Origin: Rotaria sp. Silwood1
Lineage: Eukaryota > Rotifera > Eurotatoria > Philodinida > Philodinidae
Reading direction: 5' to 3'
DNA length: 64,000 nucleotides
Assembly: GCA_905250075.1 (NCBI GenBank)
Contig: CAJNOP010000405.1
Location: forward strand, 122,694-186,693
Positions 34,799-47,469 of this stretch are shown in pieces. The translations under genes and the position numbers were made by a program. A model generated the notes under the pieces. It did not search any database, was not told where the DNA came from, and saw nothing but the letters and a program-made list of their open reading frames with translations. The stretch's first letter is position 1. Every line of letters starts with the position of its first letter.

Positions 34799-35755
34799 AT
34801 GGCTTGTTTTGACTTACATGAACCAGAAGATGGACGCGATCGATTTTTCCTCTACGCAATGATTATCCTTCCATTCTTTTCCACTGGTTCCTACATCTTC
34901 GATGCATGGTATAACTATGCATATCATTCTGAAGGACGTACCTACATAGGACTATTATCGACGATTCTCATCGTCTTCTCTTATTTACAATATTGTGCTC
35001 CAATTCGATCACGCCGTTTCTTGGCCGTCTATTACATTCTTTTATGGATTGCAAGCGAGACTGCTACAGTCGGTTATTTGATATTCTATATCGAGGAGAA
35101 TGAAGCATTCAAAATTTGTATTTATGTTGGCTTTTTTATACTCGAGATTTATTTTACCGCTGGTCTTCTATATTGTCGAGTTTTACACCATCTAGAATCG
35201 AATATCGTCGTTGAAAATAAGCATCTCTTTCATTTCATGTCTCGCTTAGAAGTTATTCTTAGTATCTTCGTACCAGTATTCATAAATACTAAATATTCAT
35301 CATTGACACGGAATACAGTTGCCTATTTTCTTCTATTCGACTTTTTCTCGGATTCGTATGCTCGATTTCAAGGTATTTGGATTAAATCGGCTTTATATTT
35401 ATTTGTGACTACAGTCACAGTGGCAGTCGCTACCGAATGGTTCTATTACAATCAACATGAGTATATTTACGAAGTGATTTCTTTCGTTGCTGAACTTAGC
35501 TCTGCCTTCCTATGTGACACCATTATTATTTTACAATTTTTCCCATTCCATTTTAAAGCCGATCACGTAAAACATATTTTCGGCGAAGCCGTACGCTATC
35601 GCAGACAGAGAGAAACTAACAACGGAAGTAATATTGAAGTGACCACAGATACTGTAGAAATCAATGGGAAAAATCTCTTATGCATTGTCAATGATTCAAT
35701 GAAGCTAGAAGACATCAAAAACAATCAGACTGAAATCCTTTCCAACCATTTTTGA
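34799..35755 (+). CDS. Polytopic membrane protein, family not recognised
   Basis: A 318-residue single-exon protein from the ATG at 34799 (MACFDLHEPEDGRDRFF). About seven or eight hydrophobic segments are visible, for example LYAMIILPFFSTGSYIF, YIGLLSTILIVFSYL, LAVYYILLWIASETATVGYL, ICIYVGFFILEIYFTAGLLY, LEVILSIFVPVFI and FVAELSSAFLCDTIIILQFF. A hydrophilic tail of about 60 residues follows (YRRQRETNNGS and on), probably cytosolic. No signal peptide. I see no GPCR, transporter or channel signature, so function is open. Coding quality looks good: no stops, even codon use like the neighbours. There is an in-frame GTG further upstream, but the ATG is preferred. Confidence 0.7.
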   Translation: MACFDLHEPEDGRDRFFLYAMIILPFFSTGSYIFDAWYNYAYHSEGRTYIGLLSTILIVFSYLQYCAPIRSRRFLAVYYILLWIASETATVGYLIFYIEENEAFKICIYVGFFILEIYFTAGLLYCRVLHHLESNIVVENKHLFHFMSRLEVILSIFVPVFINTKYSSLTRNTVAYFLLFDFFSDSYARFQGIWIKSALYLFVTTVTVAVATEWFYYNQHEYIYEVISFVAELSSAFLCDTIIILQFFPFHFKADHVKHIFGEAVRYRRQRETNNGSNIEVTTDTVEINGKNLLCIVNDSMKLEDIKNNQTEILSNHF

Positions 35756-37022
35756 GGTTTTTTGTAACTTTGAACGTATTTTCTTTAGATATATTTCCAC
35801 GTCATCACCAACAATGACAACTTACACAATTTGGATTAACACAGAATAGAACCAACATGTCGCGTGATCGATAGTTGGTACCTTTTCACAGGTGGGTGTG
35901 TGGTAGTGAGCGTTGCTCTTCTTAGAACCCACACCCGTCCAAAACGAATGCTCGAAATTGACAACTGTAAAGGGTTCGAAATTTCCAGCAGAACGAAAAT
36001 AAATACATAACAGGAATTAGCTTGCAGTAAGAATATCGTTGAATAACTATAGTAATAGAGAACAATCTATTCTCATGGACCATGGCAACATTTGAATTGG
36101 TTGGTCAATAGAATTTCGAAAAACTGATTGTTTGATCGGTGAAATATTCTTTTTACCTGTCTGAATTTCGGCATTTCGAGCTTTCATCATATCTTAAATT
36201 GTTAGCTTATCAATAAATCTTATATATTAAGTTTTATTCAATATAATTGACGAAAAATGAGTCAGCTTCGATTCATTTTCAAACTCTCGAATGAATTTAG
36301 TTAATCAGCTGATCATAATAACGAATATGAACAAAATCAAAACTAGTTAAGATTTTAAGAACTATTTCTTAGATTGTACAATCCTAAATCTTAGGGTGTG
36401 ATAATCACAGTCTGATATTCACATGTTATAATCAGTTGTTTTGTTCTACGCATAATATTACTTATTATAAACATCAATTGACTAAAGTTGTCTTCTTCAT
36501 CTATATGTAGAATATGTGAATTAAAATGTTCAAAACTTTTTTAAACAAAAATTCTCCAGTCGATAGAAAATACCATCATGGTCGTATGAAACAAATGATT
36601 TCAAAAGAATTTGTTTTTATGATTGCTCATTCATCTGAATGTTTATTACAAAAAATTCGTGATGATCGAATCCTTCAATAGAAATTTTTAAGTAAAATAA
36701 AATAAAATTGATTAACTATTTGTAAATTGTTTCTATTCATTTAAACAGAAATATTTTAGATAATAGATAAGAAAAACATGAAAAAAAGTAAGGAGCATGA
36801 ATATACATGAAAATAATGCTTATACGCACTTTTTTATTAAAGGAGAATTACTGCAATGATAAATATTTTGATTTTGATTTGTAGATCGATCGTTCAATGA
36901 GTTCATCAGTATGCCAATGCATATTTGAGATCATGCCTGTCTAAACAAATAAAGTCAAGAAACCATAATTAGTGATAGTAATGAGTTCGCTTGACACATT
37001 TGTAACTAACAAATACGTTCGA
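35756..37022. other. Intergenic with one small open frame
   Basis: Contains the hairpin 35891-35940 and a 51-codon ATG frame at 36526-36681 (+; MFKTFLNKNSPVDRKYHHGR and on). That frame has no recognised homology and may be chance or an exon. Confidence 0.35.
35891..35940. repeat. Telomere-like hairpin
   Basis: ggtgggtgtgtgg faces acccacacccgtcc just downstream of the membrane-protein gene, with a loop of gctcttctta. Confidence 0.55.
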
Positions 37023-37310
37023 TTACTTATTCATGCTCTTACCAAGCCACAAGTGTACTGCACTGACTATTGTACTACATCCAGACGCGTATAATGAATC
37101 CCACTCTAGCTCATATAAAAAATCCCTTTTCATACGGGTAAGCCATTGAATGATCTTATTCGCGAAATTCTCTCCATCATATGTGGGGTCGAAATGTGAC
37201 ATTTCATCGATTTTCTCCTTATTGACAATAGAGGAAATCTTTAAAAATACATCATTTGATGCAGATTTAAACGGGCTACATTTTACTATAAAAAATTTTT
37301 CCTTAATCAT
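37023..37310 (-). CDS. Small hypothetical protein
   Basis: A 95-residue frame from ATG (37308-37310) to stop. The sequence (MIKEKFFIVKCSPFKSASND, ... IIQWLTRMKRDFLYELEW, ... VHLWLGKSMNK) has mixed polar and aromatic content like a real protein, with no signal peptide or membrane segment. Nothing in it is recognised. It could be a lone exon; an upstream exon was not found, and a telomere-like hairpin begins 23 bp upstream of its ATG. Confidence 0.4.
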   Translation of the reverse strand: MIKEKFFIVKCSPFKSASNDVFLKISSIVNKEKIDEMSHFDPTYDGENFANKIIQWLTRMKRDFLYELEWDSLYASGCSTIVSAVHLWLGKSMNK

Positions 37311-38919
37311 TACTTATAATAATTTAAGAGCATGGGTGTGGAACTGTTCTTCAATAAGACCAACACTCACACCCAAGGTGAAAATAAATCTATTTGATTA
37401 TGAAATGTTAGGGAAAAAAAATATTTAAAAAGAACAGAATATGGTAAAATAATGATATTTGTTTCGAATGTATCTTTATCTAGATATTCTTTTAGTTATT
37501 TTACGAAAACATGAAAGGACTTTTGTGCACCAGTTGTTTCAAAGTCATTAACGAAATTTTGATTATTAAAGAATAGTTCTGTAGTTGATAAACAAACATT
37601 TGAAATGATAATCGAATTTAAATTGAGTATTTATTCCAAAATCTATTGTCTAGATTGATCCAAAGATATTTTTTATATAAGAAATGAAAATTTTTCAAAC
37701 AAGATCAAATCTTAATATTCATTGAAAATTAGAAGTTAAAAAAAAGATCTAGACATATAAGTTCAAAAATCGAAGTTCACTCTATCCATGCATGTTTTAT
37801 AAATATAATTTCAGTTCACCTCTTACCAAAAGAATTAATCATTACTATTTGAACTACTCAATATGTTACTACCAGCAGTTCTTTAATTAGTATCAAGACG
37901 ACTAAATTAAGTAAGCTAGACATATAAATTTGAAATTTTTCTCTTTTTCTCATTTTATGTCTTCGTCAGGTAACATTATCATGACAGAGGTGTCTCAAAC
38001 GTCACTTTACACTTGGCATTGCACACATCTGATGTCGTTTAAAACTATTGTTCACTGTTCATTATTTATAAATAATTCTTCGCTATCAAAAGGGACATGC
38101 AAGACATCCTACAGATAGTACACAAGGATTTATGAATTATAAATTACTTATAAGATAAATTATGTTCAAACATATGTAATGTCTACAAACGAAAGTGTAA
38201 AGTGACTTTTGAGACACCTTGTAGACATTTCCTATGAAATGAACTTTTGATCGTTAGATATATGATCAACAATGTTAACTATTTTCTTCCTCTGTGCTTT
38301 TTCTCTACTGTTTTACTGTTACTTATTTTCTTCTATTTTTATCTAACCAATTTTTTTCGCTTCATTCATGAAAGATTGCAATATTAATTCTATGACAGTT
38401 TCTCTAGAAAATATACTTTTACTTATTTTTTATAATGATATCAGACTGAAAATATTCTCTTTTCAAATAGACCACGGCAATCAAACTGTGCTGAAATTTA
38501 ATCAAAAAATGAACGTTTTATTAAAACATACTTCCGCTAGAGACAATAGTAAAGCATCGACACATCATATATAATCTTAATTTGTTTTTGTCAACAGGCG
38601 CGATACTTTCAAATTCCTTAATGTGTTTTACATCTTATTAGTTTGCGTACTAGCATATTTGATTAACGATTTTAATGTTTTCATGAAAAAGAAAATGGTA
38701 TGTTTTCCATTCTTGAAAATGATATGCATGTTTTATCACTCAAGAATTGTATGTTTCCAATCCCATACGATTTACTTCTTAGAATGCTATATTTTTCTAA
38801 ATGCAACGACGACTGATTAATCGATTTTTATGCCTAAACTAAATTATTCATTCTTCTTTATTTCAAAAAACAAGAAAAGTGACAAATAAAACAAAACAAG
38901 ATTTCCATCTTCATAATTA
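37311..38919. other. Intergenic
   Basis: No convincing gene. It contains the hairpin at 37333-37375. A few 60-70 codon open frames (for example 37930-38118, 38368-38574) look like chance frames in AT-rich DNA. Confidence 0.4.
37333..37375. repeat. Telomere-like hairpin, 8-bp arms
   Basis: tgggtgtg (37333-37340) pairs with cacaccca (37368-37375); the loop includes ctgttcttc. Confidence 0.55.
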
Positions 38920-39207
38920 TCAAACATAATTATTCGTTTTTTCTTCAAGTTGTTGTTGATTATACATGATTGATTTTGCACGATTTGATTGACGATGTCG
39001 ACAGTAACAACAGCATCCAAAAATGATAATGATGATGCCAAATAAGAAAATAAGAGACAAGATGACCATAAAAGGAGAATCATTTGTACAATTGCCATAC
39101 GAACCTGGTGGTACAATTGATCCATTAATAATGATCAAATTGTTATTTCCTTCATTGACTGTATGTGAATATCTTATACATTTCCCACCGATCTGAATTC
39201 TCCACAT
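38920..39207 (-). CDS. Single-pass membrane protein (small, possibly a last exon)
   Basis: A 95-residue frame from ATG 39205-39207. It has a short polar N-terminal part with two N-x-S/T sites (NGS, NCT). One strong membrane helix follows (SPFMVILSLIFLFGIIIIIF), then a Cys-rich juxtamembrane stretch (GCCCYCRHRQ), typical of palmitoylated proteins, and a tail. The frame stays open a further 60 nt upstream, so this may be the 3' end of a larger receptor whose other exons I cannot find. Confidence 0.4.
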   Translation of the reverse strand: MWRIQIGGKCIRYSHTVNEGNNNLIIINGSIVPPGSYGNCTNDSPFMVILSLIFLFGIIIIIFGCCCYCRHRQSNRAKSIMYNQQQLEEKTNNYV

Positions 39208-39816
39208 GGTTAAATTTATTAATGTGAAATAACAATAAATCGATGTTCTATCTACTTTATAATCAGACTATTATTTTTCTCCTACTTATGAACAATTCTT
39301 CTTTAGAAGAAAAGAAAAAAATAGAACGGACGACGTGCTCTTTCATTCATTAGGCGAGTGATATTACTTATTCGACGTGTTTAATGACACATGTAAAATG
39401 TATCAATGTAACTGATTCGATTATTCATTATATTTTTATTCTCATTGGCTTTATCTTAAACATTGTTGGATAGATTTTATATTATTCCTCACATCAGACA
39501 AGATAAATGCTATTTTATGCATTGAATAAAAAAAACAGATATCCTATGAAACGAATTGGTGGAAAACGTAGAAAGAGGAAAATGTGGAAGGAGAAAACGT
39601 CGAAATAGTTAGTATATTCTTTGGGTAATGTCAAATAACCTCAAGAAAACTTGAGGTGTGAGGGCATTTGTCTGAGTCTAGCTGTGCTGTGAATGGGCGT
39701 AGAAGAAAAGAAAATCAACATTCACACCAACACTATATGAGAAACTTGTTCTGATTTCACATTAAAACTTTATTGTAAGTTGATGAAAAAAAATTAATAA
39801 TTTCGAATATCATTAA

Positions 39817-40063
39817 CTCCTTCGGGATAGGTCACGTAAATATACTCGATAGCTCTGTATGAGCTCATAGTTCACTGATGGGTGTCTCTTATGATATTCT
39901 TTTGACCAAGTAAAGAGAAGATATACTAGGGAGCTAGGAGTAATGTCGGCCCATGATCGCCACTTTGAAAAAGACCAGAAAAATATTATAAAAGGCAGTC
40001 ATAAATGACTTACAAGTTCATGCAGAGCCATCACGTATATATACGTGAGCCGTCCCGAAGGGG
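39817..40063. mobile_element. MITE of piggyBac type, TTAA-flanked
   Basis: A 247-bp element between TTAA at 39813-39816 and 40064-40067. The ends are inverted: left ctccttcgggataggtcacg, right the complement of ccccttcgggacggctcacg. TTAA target sites are the mark of piggyBac elements, whose ends often begin CCC. No coding sequence inside; non-autonomous. Confidence 0.75.
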
Positions 40064-40936
40064 TTAATTACTAGTTTTCAAAGTAAAATCATATTTTACA
40101 AGATACGATATATTCATCTTTGTTCTTCGATAAAAAAAACGAAGAAAGAATCTTAAAAAACTCTTTCATCGAAGCTCATTGAAAGTTGAATTTCGAAAAA
40201 AACTTTTTAAGATAAAAAGAATATTTTTCAAAAAGTTAATTTATTTTCCACACAATCTATGAGAGAATAGCCAATCTTGCAAGATATATCTTAAATTGAA
40301 TACAACAATCAAGCCTCGAAAGTATGCTATCATGAATTTCAGTGGCGATAATGAAGAACTTATGGAAGTTATTGTTGGGGCTTTGAACATGAGTCTTCTT
40401 TTTGCTCACATTCTCACTTTGTAAATATATTTCTCTATGATCTTTTTTTTCTGATTAGATTGAAAATTTCAGTTGTATGCTAATCAATGTTTGAAGTAGG
40501 AAAATGTCTTTTTTTTTCCTTGTGATGTAAATTAGTTTCAAATTTTTCAATGGTAAGAACAGATTGAATGTCAATGTTCAGTGTTCATTATAAAATAAAT
40601 CACGACGGCTAATGCTTTTTGTTACTTCTAATGTCTATCAATGATGTAAACGAGAATGCTTCAAAAGAATATGATTGATCGTATTTGAGTTTTTATTCGC
40701 TTCACTTAAAATGTGAACTAGGTAATAACCATTTTTATATATAGGGAGAAAGCCCAAAACGCGCTACATCTTTTGGTATATTTATATGGAGCATCAAATG
40801 CAGTTAAAAGTATCAATAGTGCATTAGAAGAAAAAAGGACATTTTTTAAAAATCTATGGTGTAAATACTGTTGTAATATTCTTTTATTTCGCATATATCT
40901 CGACGTAGGTAAAAGATAAAACCTTGAATTTTTTTT

Positions 40937-41257
40937 CAAAAGATGCACCGTGGAAAGCTCTACAAAAACTATATAATCGAATTCCTTTTTCATCTATTCC
41001 GATGATTTTTCTTATACTCAAAATGAACAACTTACATGGTAGTGTCACTTCCCGTCATACTGAAAATGTTCGAAGACTTTTTTGTTCTGGATATGTCTCG
41101 TCTTGAGAAAATGATGAAATATTAAATTTGTTTTTAAAAGATGTGCCGCCGAAAGCTCTACAAAACTTGTATAGACCAAATCGTATATTGTATCGGAAAA
41201 GTTCTTGAAAGATTTTCTATACGATGGGAAGTGACACTGTCATCAATAAGTTGTTAA
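40937..41257. repeat. Inverted/direct repeat cluster, possible MITE
   Basis: An inverted pair (41022-41060 and 41217-41257, core agtgtcacttcccgtc / gatgggaagtgacact) overlaps a direct pair (40937-40967 and 41135-41165, core ccg.ggaaagctctacaaaa-like). Ends and target duplication are not clear. Confidence 0.5.
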
Positions 41258-43044
41258 TTTTGTGTATAAGAGTGTGGGTGTTTGTTATATTATCTTGCTC
41301 ACAACAACACCGCGCAATTATTAATCGACACCGTATAACTGTAACGTCACCTAACTAAACATGCCCTGCTTTGTAGCACCATCAAATATTTCATTTAACT
41401 TGCATTTAGTCGCAAGACAAGACTAGATAAAGCATTTCAATGAGATGTGGAGAGTAAATGCAAAAATGACTCATGTCTTATAAGTCGGCCGTTACATTCA
41501 CATTGTTGAATCTAAGAGTTCATTTGTTGTTTTTTCTTATGGTTTTGACTGACATGATCACTTAATTTAAGATTTAATATTTCTTAGTGTGATAAATGAG
41601 AAAAAATTTAATACGTCTGCTCTTACAAGGCTATACAGATAGAAAAAGGAAACCCATAAAAAAAACTAATTAGAACACCTAGCGTCACACCATTAGATTG
41701 ATTAAACAGACGTCTTATCAAAAGAAGAAACCATTTTAAAGACTATATTTTTTTTCGCTGGATATCTCAAACAGCCAACTAAAAAAATATCTATTGAACG
41801 CTCTTTTTCTAATGTAGGACACACTTGCTGAAATATCCAAAACAAACCTACTCCTAACAATAGTTTCCTATTTTTTATCATCGCGTTATGTCCTCTGCAT
41901 TTTTGTGATAATGTTGAAGTCGTCCATTGAAACGAGCTCATATTTTCAGAGCTTCGACGCAAGACAGTGATATATTATTCAACGCGAGAGACAACCGTAA
42001 AGTGGTAAATTATTTCTACGAGAAAATTGTTCAGAAGATCCTAGAGAGCCAGTATATGGAAATAGCATGGAAAGTATCGTTTAAAGTAGAAGTCCAAGTA
42101 TAATACGATGTTTATAAGAAATGAGAGACAACATAAAACCATATACAACTAGACTGACAATAGATTTGTGTGAACTATTAACAAACAATACATTATCTCT
42201 TGATGATTTTTAATTCGATTTACCTATTCGTTTTTCTTTTCTATATCGTAAGTCGCAATTTATGGTTGTTACTCTACTTGAATTATATATTTTTAATTCA
42301 AGTATCTTACCCATAGGAGATGATGGTTGTTTGACTGTAGATAAAATCATTTAACTACTGCTATCTTCATTTCTTCAATAACCAATTCCATGTAGCCAAT
42401 CGATAAGTAAGCTCTTTCAAGCTTACCTTATCTAATGACTTTCTGTATCCGACTTACTATTTGTCAATCAGGCTCACAAAAGCTGATTTATTATTGAAGT
42501 AAATCTAATCTTTTATTCTAGTAAAGAATTTTTATTATCATAGAAAAATATTATTTCGAATTATAATAGAAATTAATAAAGCTTGTTTTTCTCATTTAGA
42601 AAACAATAAGCGTGAAAATAATAAATTACAACTCACTTCTTCATTTAGTTTAGCTTTACTAACTGATGACCATATAAAAATAATATCTTCATCATACTCT
42701 ATTTGTACCAATAGTTACGAATGACTAGAAGAAAAAACCAGTAGGATAAAATAAAAAATTAGGACAGTTATTTGCAACTATATTCTATTATATTGTAAAC
42801 TAAATGTTATTATGTTCATTTAATCTTTTTGTAATGATACACATCTCTTATTTTCCTGGCTAATGTCTTATAGCATTGTTGCGCATTCCCATCGTGGCAT
42901 CGTGACTCGTAGCTATTTTTTTCTCTTTTTGTTTTTCTATATATTCTTAGCAAGTTAATCTATCATATAAAGTCGATAACAAAAACAAAGAAAGATTGAA
43001 AAAGAAGGAAGATTAGCTTCATATTCATTGCAAAAAAAAGTACA

Positions 43045-44109
43045 ATGTCCTTGTCATCAGTTGCTCTACAGATTCTTGACATTGCACAAAAATTAAACTT
43101 TTATGGCTTGTTTATTATTTTCATTGCCGCTCTTATTGGTAATGTTCTCAATATTTGTGTATTTACTAAAGTGAAGCTTTTCAAAGGTAATCGTTGTGCT
43201 TATTACTTAACCATCGAATCTATTATCAGTATATATATATTTATTCAATTGTGTATTCCTCAAATATTTCAATTAATATATCAAACTGATCCTGCAAATA
43301 CCTCTCTTTTTTTTTGTAAAATAAAAACGACATTGGGTCAATCATTTCGACTTCTGATTGATTTTATAGTATGTTTTGAAGCATTAGACCAATATCTTTC
43401 AACTAATCCTCGTCTTTATTTTCGGCAAATGAGCACATTAAAACTTGCACAATGTTCAATCATTGTAGCAAGTATTATATGCATTTTACAGACAATACCT
43501 TACATTATTTTTTATGATATTGTTTCTCCATTTGGTTGTATTATAATCAATCAAGGTTTAAAATATTATTATTCTTTTGGTTATTATATTTTTTTAAATG
43601 GATTTCTACCAATTTCAACTTCAAGTATATTCAGTTTATTGGCCTATCGCAATGTCCGTCGTATAATTCGACGACAAATTCCAATTCAACGTCGAAAACT
43701 TGACCAGCAATTGACAGCAATGATCTTTGTCCGAGTCATTTTGTTTGTTGCTATTCTATTACCATTCACACTATATCGAATCTATACAGTCAAAAGCACT
43801 GCATATCCAGTTGGTAGTCTTCAATATGCAATAGTTCAATTAATTACAACAATCGTTGCCTTAATAATGATGTGCAACTATGCTGTAAGATTGTAATTAT
43901 TCTTTTTATTTGAATGTTTAGAATAATTATTTTCATAGTTCAACTTTTATATATTTTTTGCGACATCATCACGATTTCGGCGTCAACTTAAATACTTGTT
44001 TGTGAAAGTTTGGTGGCCATCGTTAAGATCATGGTTTTATTCAAATGAAAATAGGATTCATCCTTTGAATATAATTCCAAATGAATATAGTACAGGATTG
44101 AAATCATGA
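43045..44109 (+). CDS. Rhodopsin-like GPCR, two exons
   Basis: 336 residues from exon 1 (43045-43884) and exon 2 (43939-44109), intron 54 nt (gtaaga..atag, phase 0). Without the intron the frame would stop just after NYAVRL, truncating helix 7; the spliced form gives NYAFNFYIFFATSSRFRRQL, a complete helix 7 and tail. Helix 1 carries GN (IGNVLNI). The Cys before helix 3 is at FFCKIKTTLGQSF. The DRY position reads DQY (FEALDQYLSTNP), as in many invertebrate orphan peptide-type receptors. RRQIPIQRRKLDQQLTAM ends loop 3 before helix 6. Ligand unknown; a FMRFamide- or neuropeptide-receptor-like orphan is the best guess. The receptor is expected at the plasma membrane. No signal peptide. Confidence 0.88.
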
Positions 44110-45497
44110 GCATTTATTTCCAATAGAGAGAACTATACTATTTATATCGGTTTCTCTCATTGTTGCTTATCATACATAAAGCTTTTATTATTATTTAAAA
44201 ATAAAATTAATACAAACAATAAAAATAATCGATGCATGAACAAACATTCACTTATAGAATATAATAAATATTTATAGTGACTGTAAAATATTACAGCATT
44301 TATTAAAATACAGAAATATTTATTAAATAATGAAGCTTCATAGATGATTTTTACTCAATATCATAGAATTTGAGATAGACATTCAAGCCAACATCCAAAT
44401 CCATATAAGTTAAAGATTTTCTTTTTCGAATGAATTCTTAGTAAGCTTCAATGAAATTTCTACACAATAACGGAAGTAATTATCTATTTCAGTTGAATAT
44501 CTTCGATGAATTTTTTTTGTGCATTTATTTTTTTTCTAATTAAGCCAAATTACTCAATAAAATCTTGTTCATATATAACGTTTCGAGAATATGACTTCTT
44601 ATGCCATTAAAATAGCGTTACTTTTGCTGATTTTTGAAGTAGTGTAAATAAATCATCGATTAATCACGATATTTCAAGAAGAAATGACATAACAAGTATT
44701 AGTTTACAGATAATACATGACATCGTATATAAAAGTTTCCTATAGTGGCTATTCTCAGAGTAAATTTGATAGAAAAGTACCTAAGGAATCGCTATTTTCT
44801 TTTAGAAAAAAAGTCACAAATCTTTTTCATTTTTTCTGGGTGTATGGTTTTCTAATCACGCATTCCAGCATTCTTTCAGAAGCTTCATCGTAGTCAATGA
44901 CTTTTTTAGCACTTTTACTAAGTAGGGCGTCATTTTTTCAGTGTTTTTCGAGATATTGAACTTTTCATCGTTATTCTCCGCTTAAAAAGTACGAATTTAA
45001 AAAAATTAAGTCTATAAAATGAAGACCCACCAAAAATTTCGTATTGTCAAATGAACTGATTTTGATCCTTGTTCGTTGAAGATCTCTCGAAAACATCATT
45101 GTGTGGATTGAGATTGATTTTTGAGAGGAGGAGCACAAGTGAAAAGTGTTTCTCAGACTAGAGCTCAGCACTATTTTCTGTTGCTGAGAACTCTGAAAAA
45201 TAAGTTCGATAACTCTTGTCCTTGTTTGTTATGGAAAAGTATCCAAAACCTTATCGTCTTCTTCGAAATCCACAATGTGAGTTCTACACAAGTATTAAAT
45301 CATCTTTTGTAAGAAAATATTAAAATCTTTATGCAAACAGTCATAAAATATTAGTAAAATTGTTATTGAAGGATACATAACATCTAATAATAATCTTTAT
45401 TTTCTTCTATATTATCAAATAATGGAATCTATGAATTCTGTTTAATATATCTTGCATAAGTTCTTAAATTTGTACAAAAATCATTTCATCTAAAGAA
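44110..45497. other. Intergenic
   Basis: AT-rich, no gene seen. Weak open frames near 44971-45312 on both strands are not convincing. Confidence 0.4.
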
Positions 45498-45760
45498 TCA
45501 AAATTTTCTCGATATTACTAATTGTACATTTGTCATTTGTTCATTATCAAGATGTGTCATAAATTGTTCCATTTTATCAATTGTGTTAATACGTCATACA
45601 ACAAGTTTAGGTATTTTATCTATATTAGAATGGACAAGTTCAACGATATATTGCGCTAAATTAATACTTCTTAAATAAATATTAGGTAATGTTGATTCCT
45701 TTCATTTATTTGATGAATTCATTATGGTTAAAGAATTTTGGGGTATACCTTAGTATAGTT
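45498..45760 (-). pseudogene. F-box/LRR gene remnant (C-terminal part)
   Basis: The minus strand reads LPNIYLRSINLAQYIVELVH, then SNIDKIPKLVV, then a stop, RINTIDKMEQFMTHLDNEQM and TNVQLVISRKF with a final stop at 45498-45500. The pattern is like the C-terminal leucine-rich part of the F-box/LRR proteins at 47470 and 57782. At least two in-frame stops break it, and no F-box is left nearby. Confidence 0.55.
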
Positions 45761-47469
45761 TCCATTATAGAAATCAACACCTAACACCTTATCATTGGTT
45801 ATGCATGAATTAGATGTAGCAATGATTTTTTTTTCGTACATCTGTATTCGTGAAAAAGTTTCATCATCATAATATTTCTTAGAAAATACTAAACTATTTT
45901 CTTGTCTTTTTTTAAATATATTTTGAAGTATAAGTATACAAATATTTTGTTAATCATAAACGAATAACATCGGTACTTTTTCAATGTATTTTTATGAGAC
46001 AAAAATTTAATTCATAGTGTTTGTTTTGATTAATCATGTAACTAGCTCATATTACATCCCTTTCAAATATTTCACCATAAATGTCGTAACGAAATATCGC
46101 GAGTAATTTTCTTTTGTCTGTTGTGTTCGACCGCATATTTGTAAAATAATAAGACCCAACCACAGACGTTAATAAGACGTTGCCAGATCGCTCTATTGAA
46201 GGGTGATGAAGAAACCGCAAACTCTTGGAGTACATTTTCAATCTTCATCCTCATATTCAGCTTCTGCGATGTTAAGATTCACGAATGGCCTCGTTTGTTC
46301 TAAGTTAGGTCACATATGCTTTGACAAAGTCAACTTGCTGATTAGTAACAACAGCTACATTGTGTTTCACATTTTAATCATGCAGGAATACTATCTTATT
46401 CGACAATATGTAATAGAACATTTTTTGTGATCGAAATGTAAATGCTTTACATACGTGTCTATCTCGGCTTTCGAAAATAATTTTTGTCACCCAAACAGTC
46501 GATGCAGGTCACTATTAATCAAATAGGATATCAACTTGAAAATTTTCTAGACAAATAATACTTCAAAACAGGTACTTTAGTAAGTTAAACTTATACTTTT
46601 TTATCTCGTGTCAAGAAAAAAAACTTATTTTATATCATAATAGAATTATGCTTGACTTTCTTTCTCTTGTTAGTCAAATATAACACATTTAATGAAAAAA
46701 CTTGTTGATGAAGGTTAATGAGCTCGTCATGTAGAGCTCTATGCTATTGATAGTCATCCAATAATCTTTTCTCTCAAATTATACTAAGTCCATTAATAAC
46801 AATATTGACTAATTCAACTTGTTGAGTGTAATCGTAATGAAATATGTTCCAGAACGGTTTATACAGTTGCGACGCACACTGATGATTAATATCAACGAAA
46901 ATTAAAAACAAATAATAACGATATTCTAAGCTAAATGAACAAAACAATTCTCGTTGACTTAATCTGATTACTCGTAGAAATTATCAATCCATTTATCGAA
47001 CTCATACGTATTGAAGGCGAAATTTCTATTCTCAGATTCTCATTACCTTCAAATTCAATGCATCTTCATACAAGCAAGCATTGATATTTCGACGTTTACG
47101 ATCTTTTTTTTTTAAAATGAACGAGCTATACTAATTCCGTTAGCAAATGTTGTTCGTTTATTAACCTTTTCTTTTCGTTATTTCTTAGTTACAGAGTTCT
47201 TGTCAAAAAACACATTATCTGATGAAACTATGTTAGTTTTCAAGAGACATTTTTTCCAAGTAAAAGATATCAACAGGTCATCGAAAGTGAGGTAAGCAAA
47301 AATAAGAAAGAAATGAACTATACATATATGAATTTTCTTTTAGTTTGCGTCAAGATGTACTCATTTGATATCGATCAAGGAAATATTGCTCATCGAATCC
47401 ACGGGAAATCATAATTTCCACAATAATGGATACAAGTATCGAGAAGGTGCACAAGATTCATAAGTGTTT
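45761..47469. other. Intergenic between F-box remnant and intact F-box gene
   Basis: No gene is seen. Some of the 45761-46000 stretch may be more of the decayed F-box gene. Confidence 0.35.

Larger units (their letters stand above)
39208..43044. other. Intergenic with MITEs
   Basis: No gene seen. It holds diverged hairpins (39682-39735, 41271-41320), the TTAA-flanked MITE and the inverted repeat at 40937-41257. A minus-strand frame at 41702-41962 (SSFQWTTSTLSQKCRG...) could be a relic but matches nothing that I recognise. Confidence 0.45.

Noticed and set aside
41702..41962. Minus-strand frame (SSFQWTTSTLSQKCRG...) as a hAT transposase tail
   Set aside because: I tried to match it to the conserved hAT C-terminus and the key residues did not line up.
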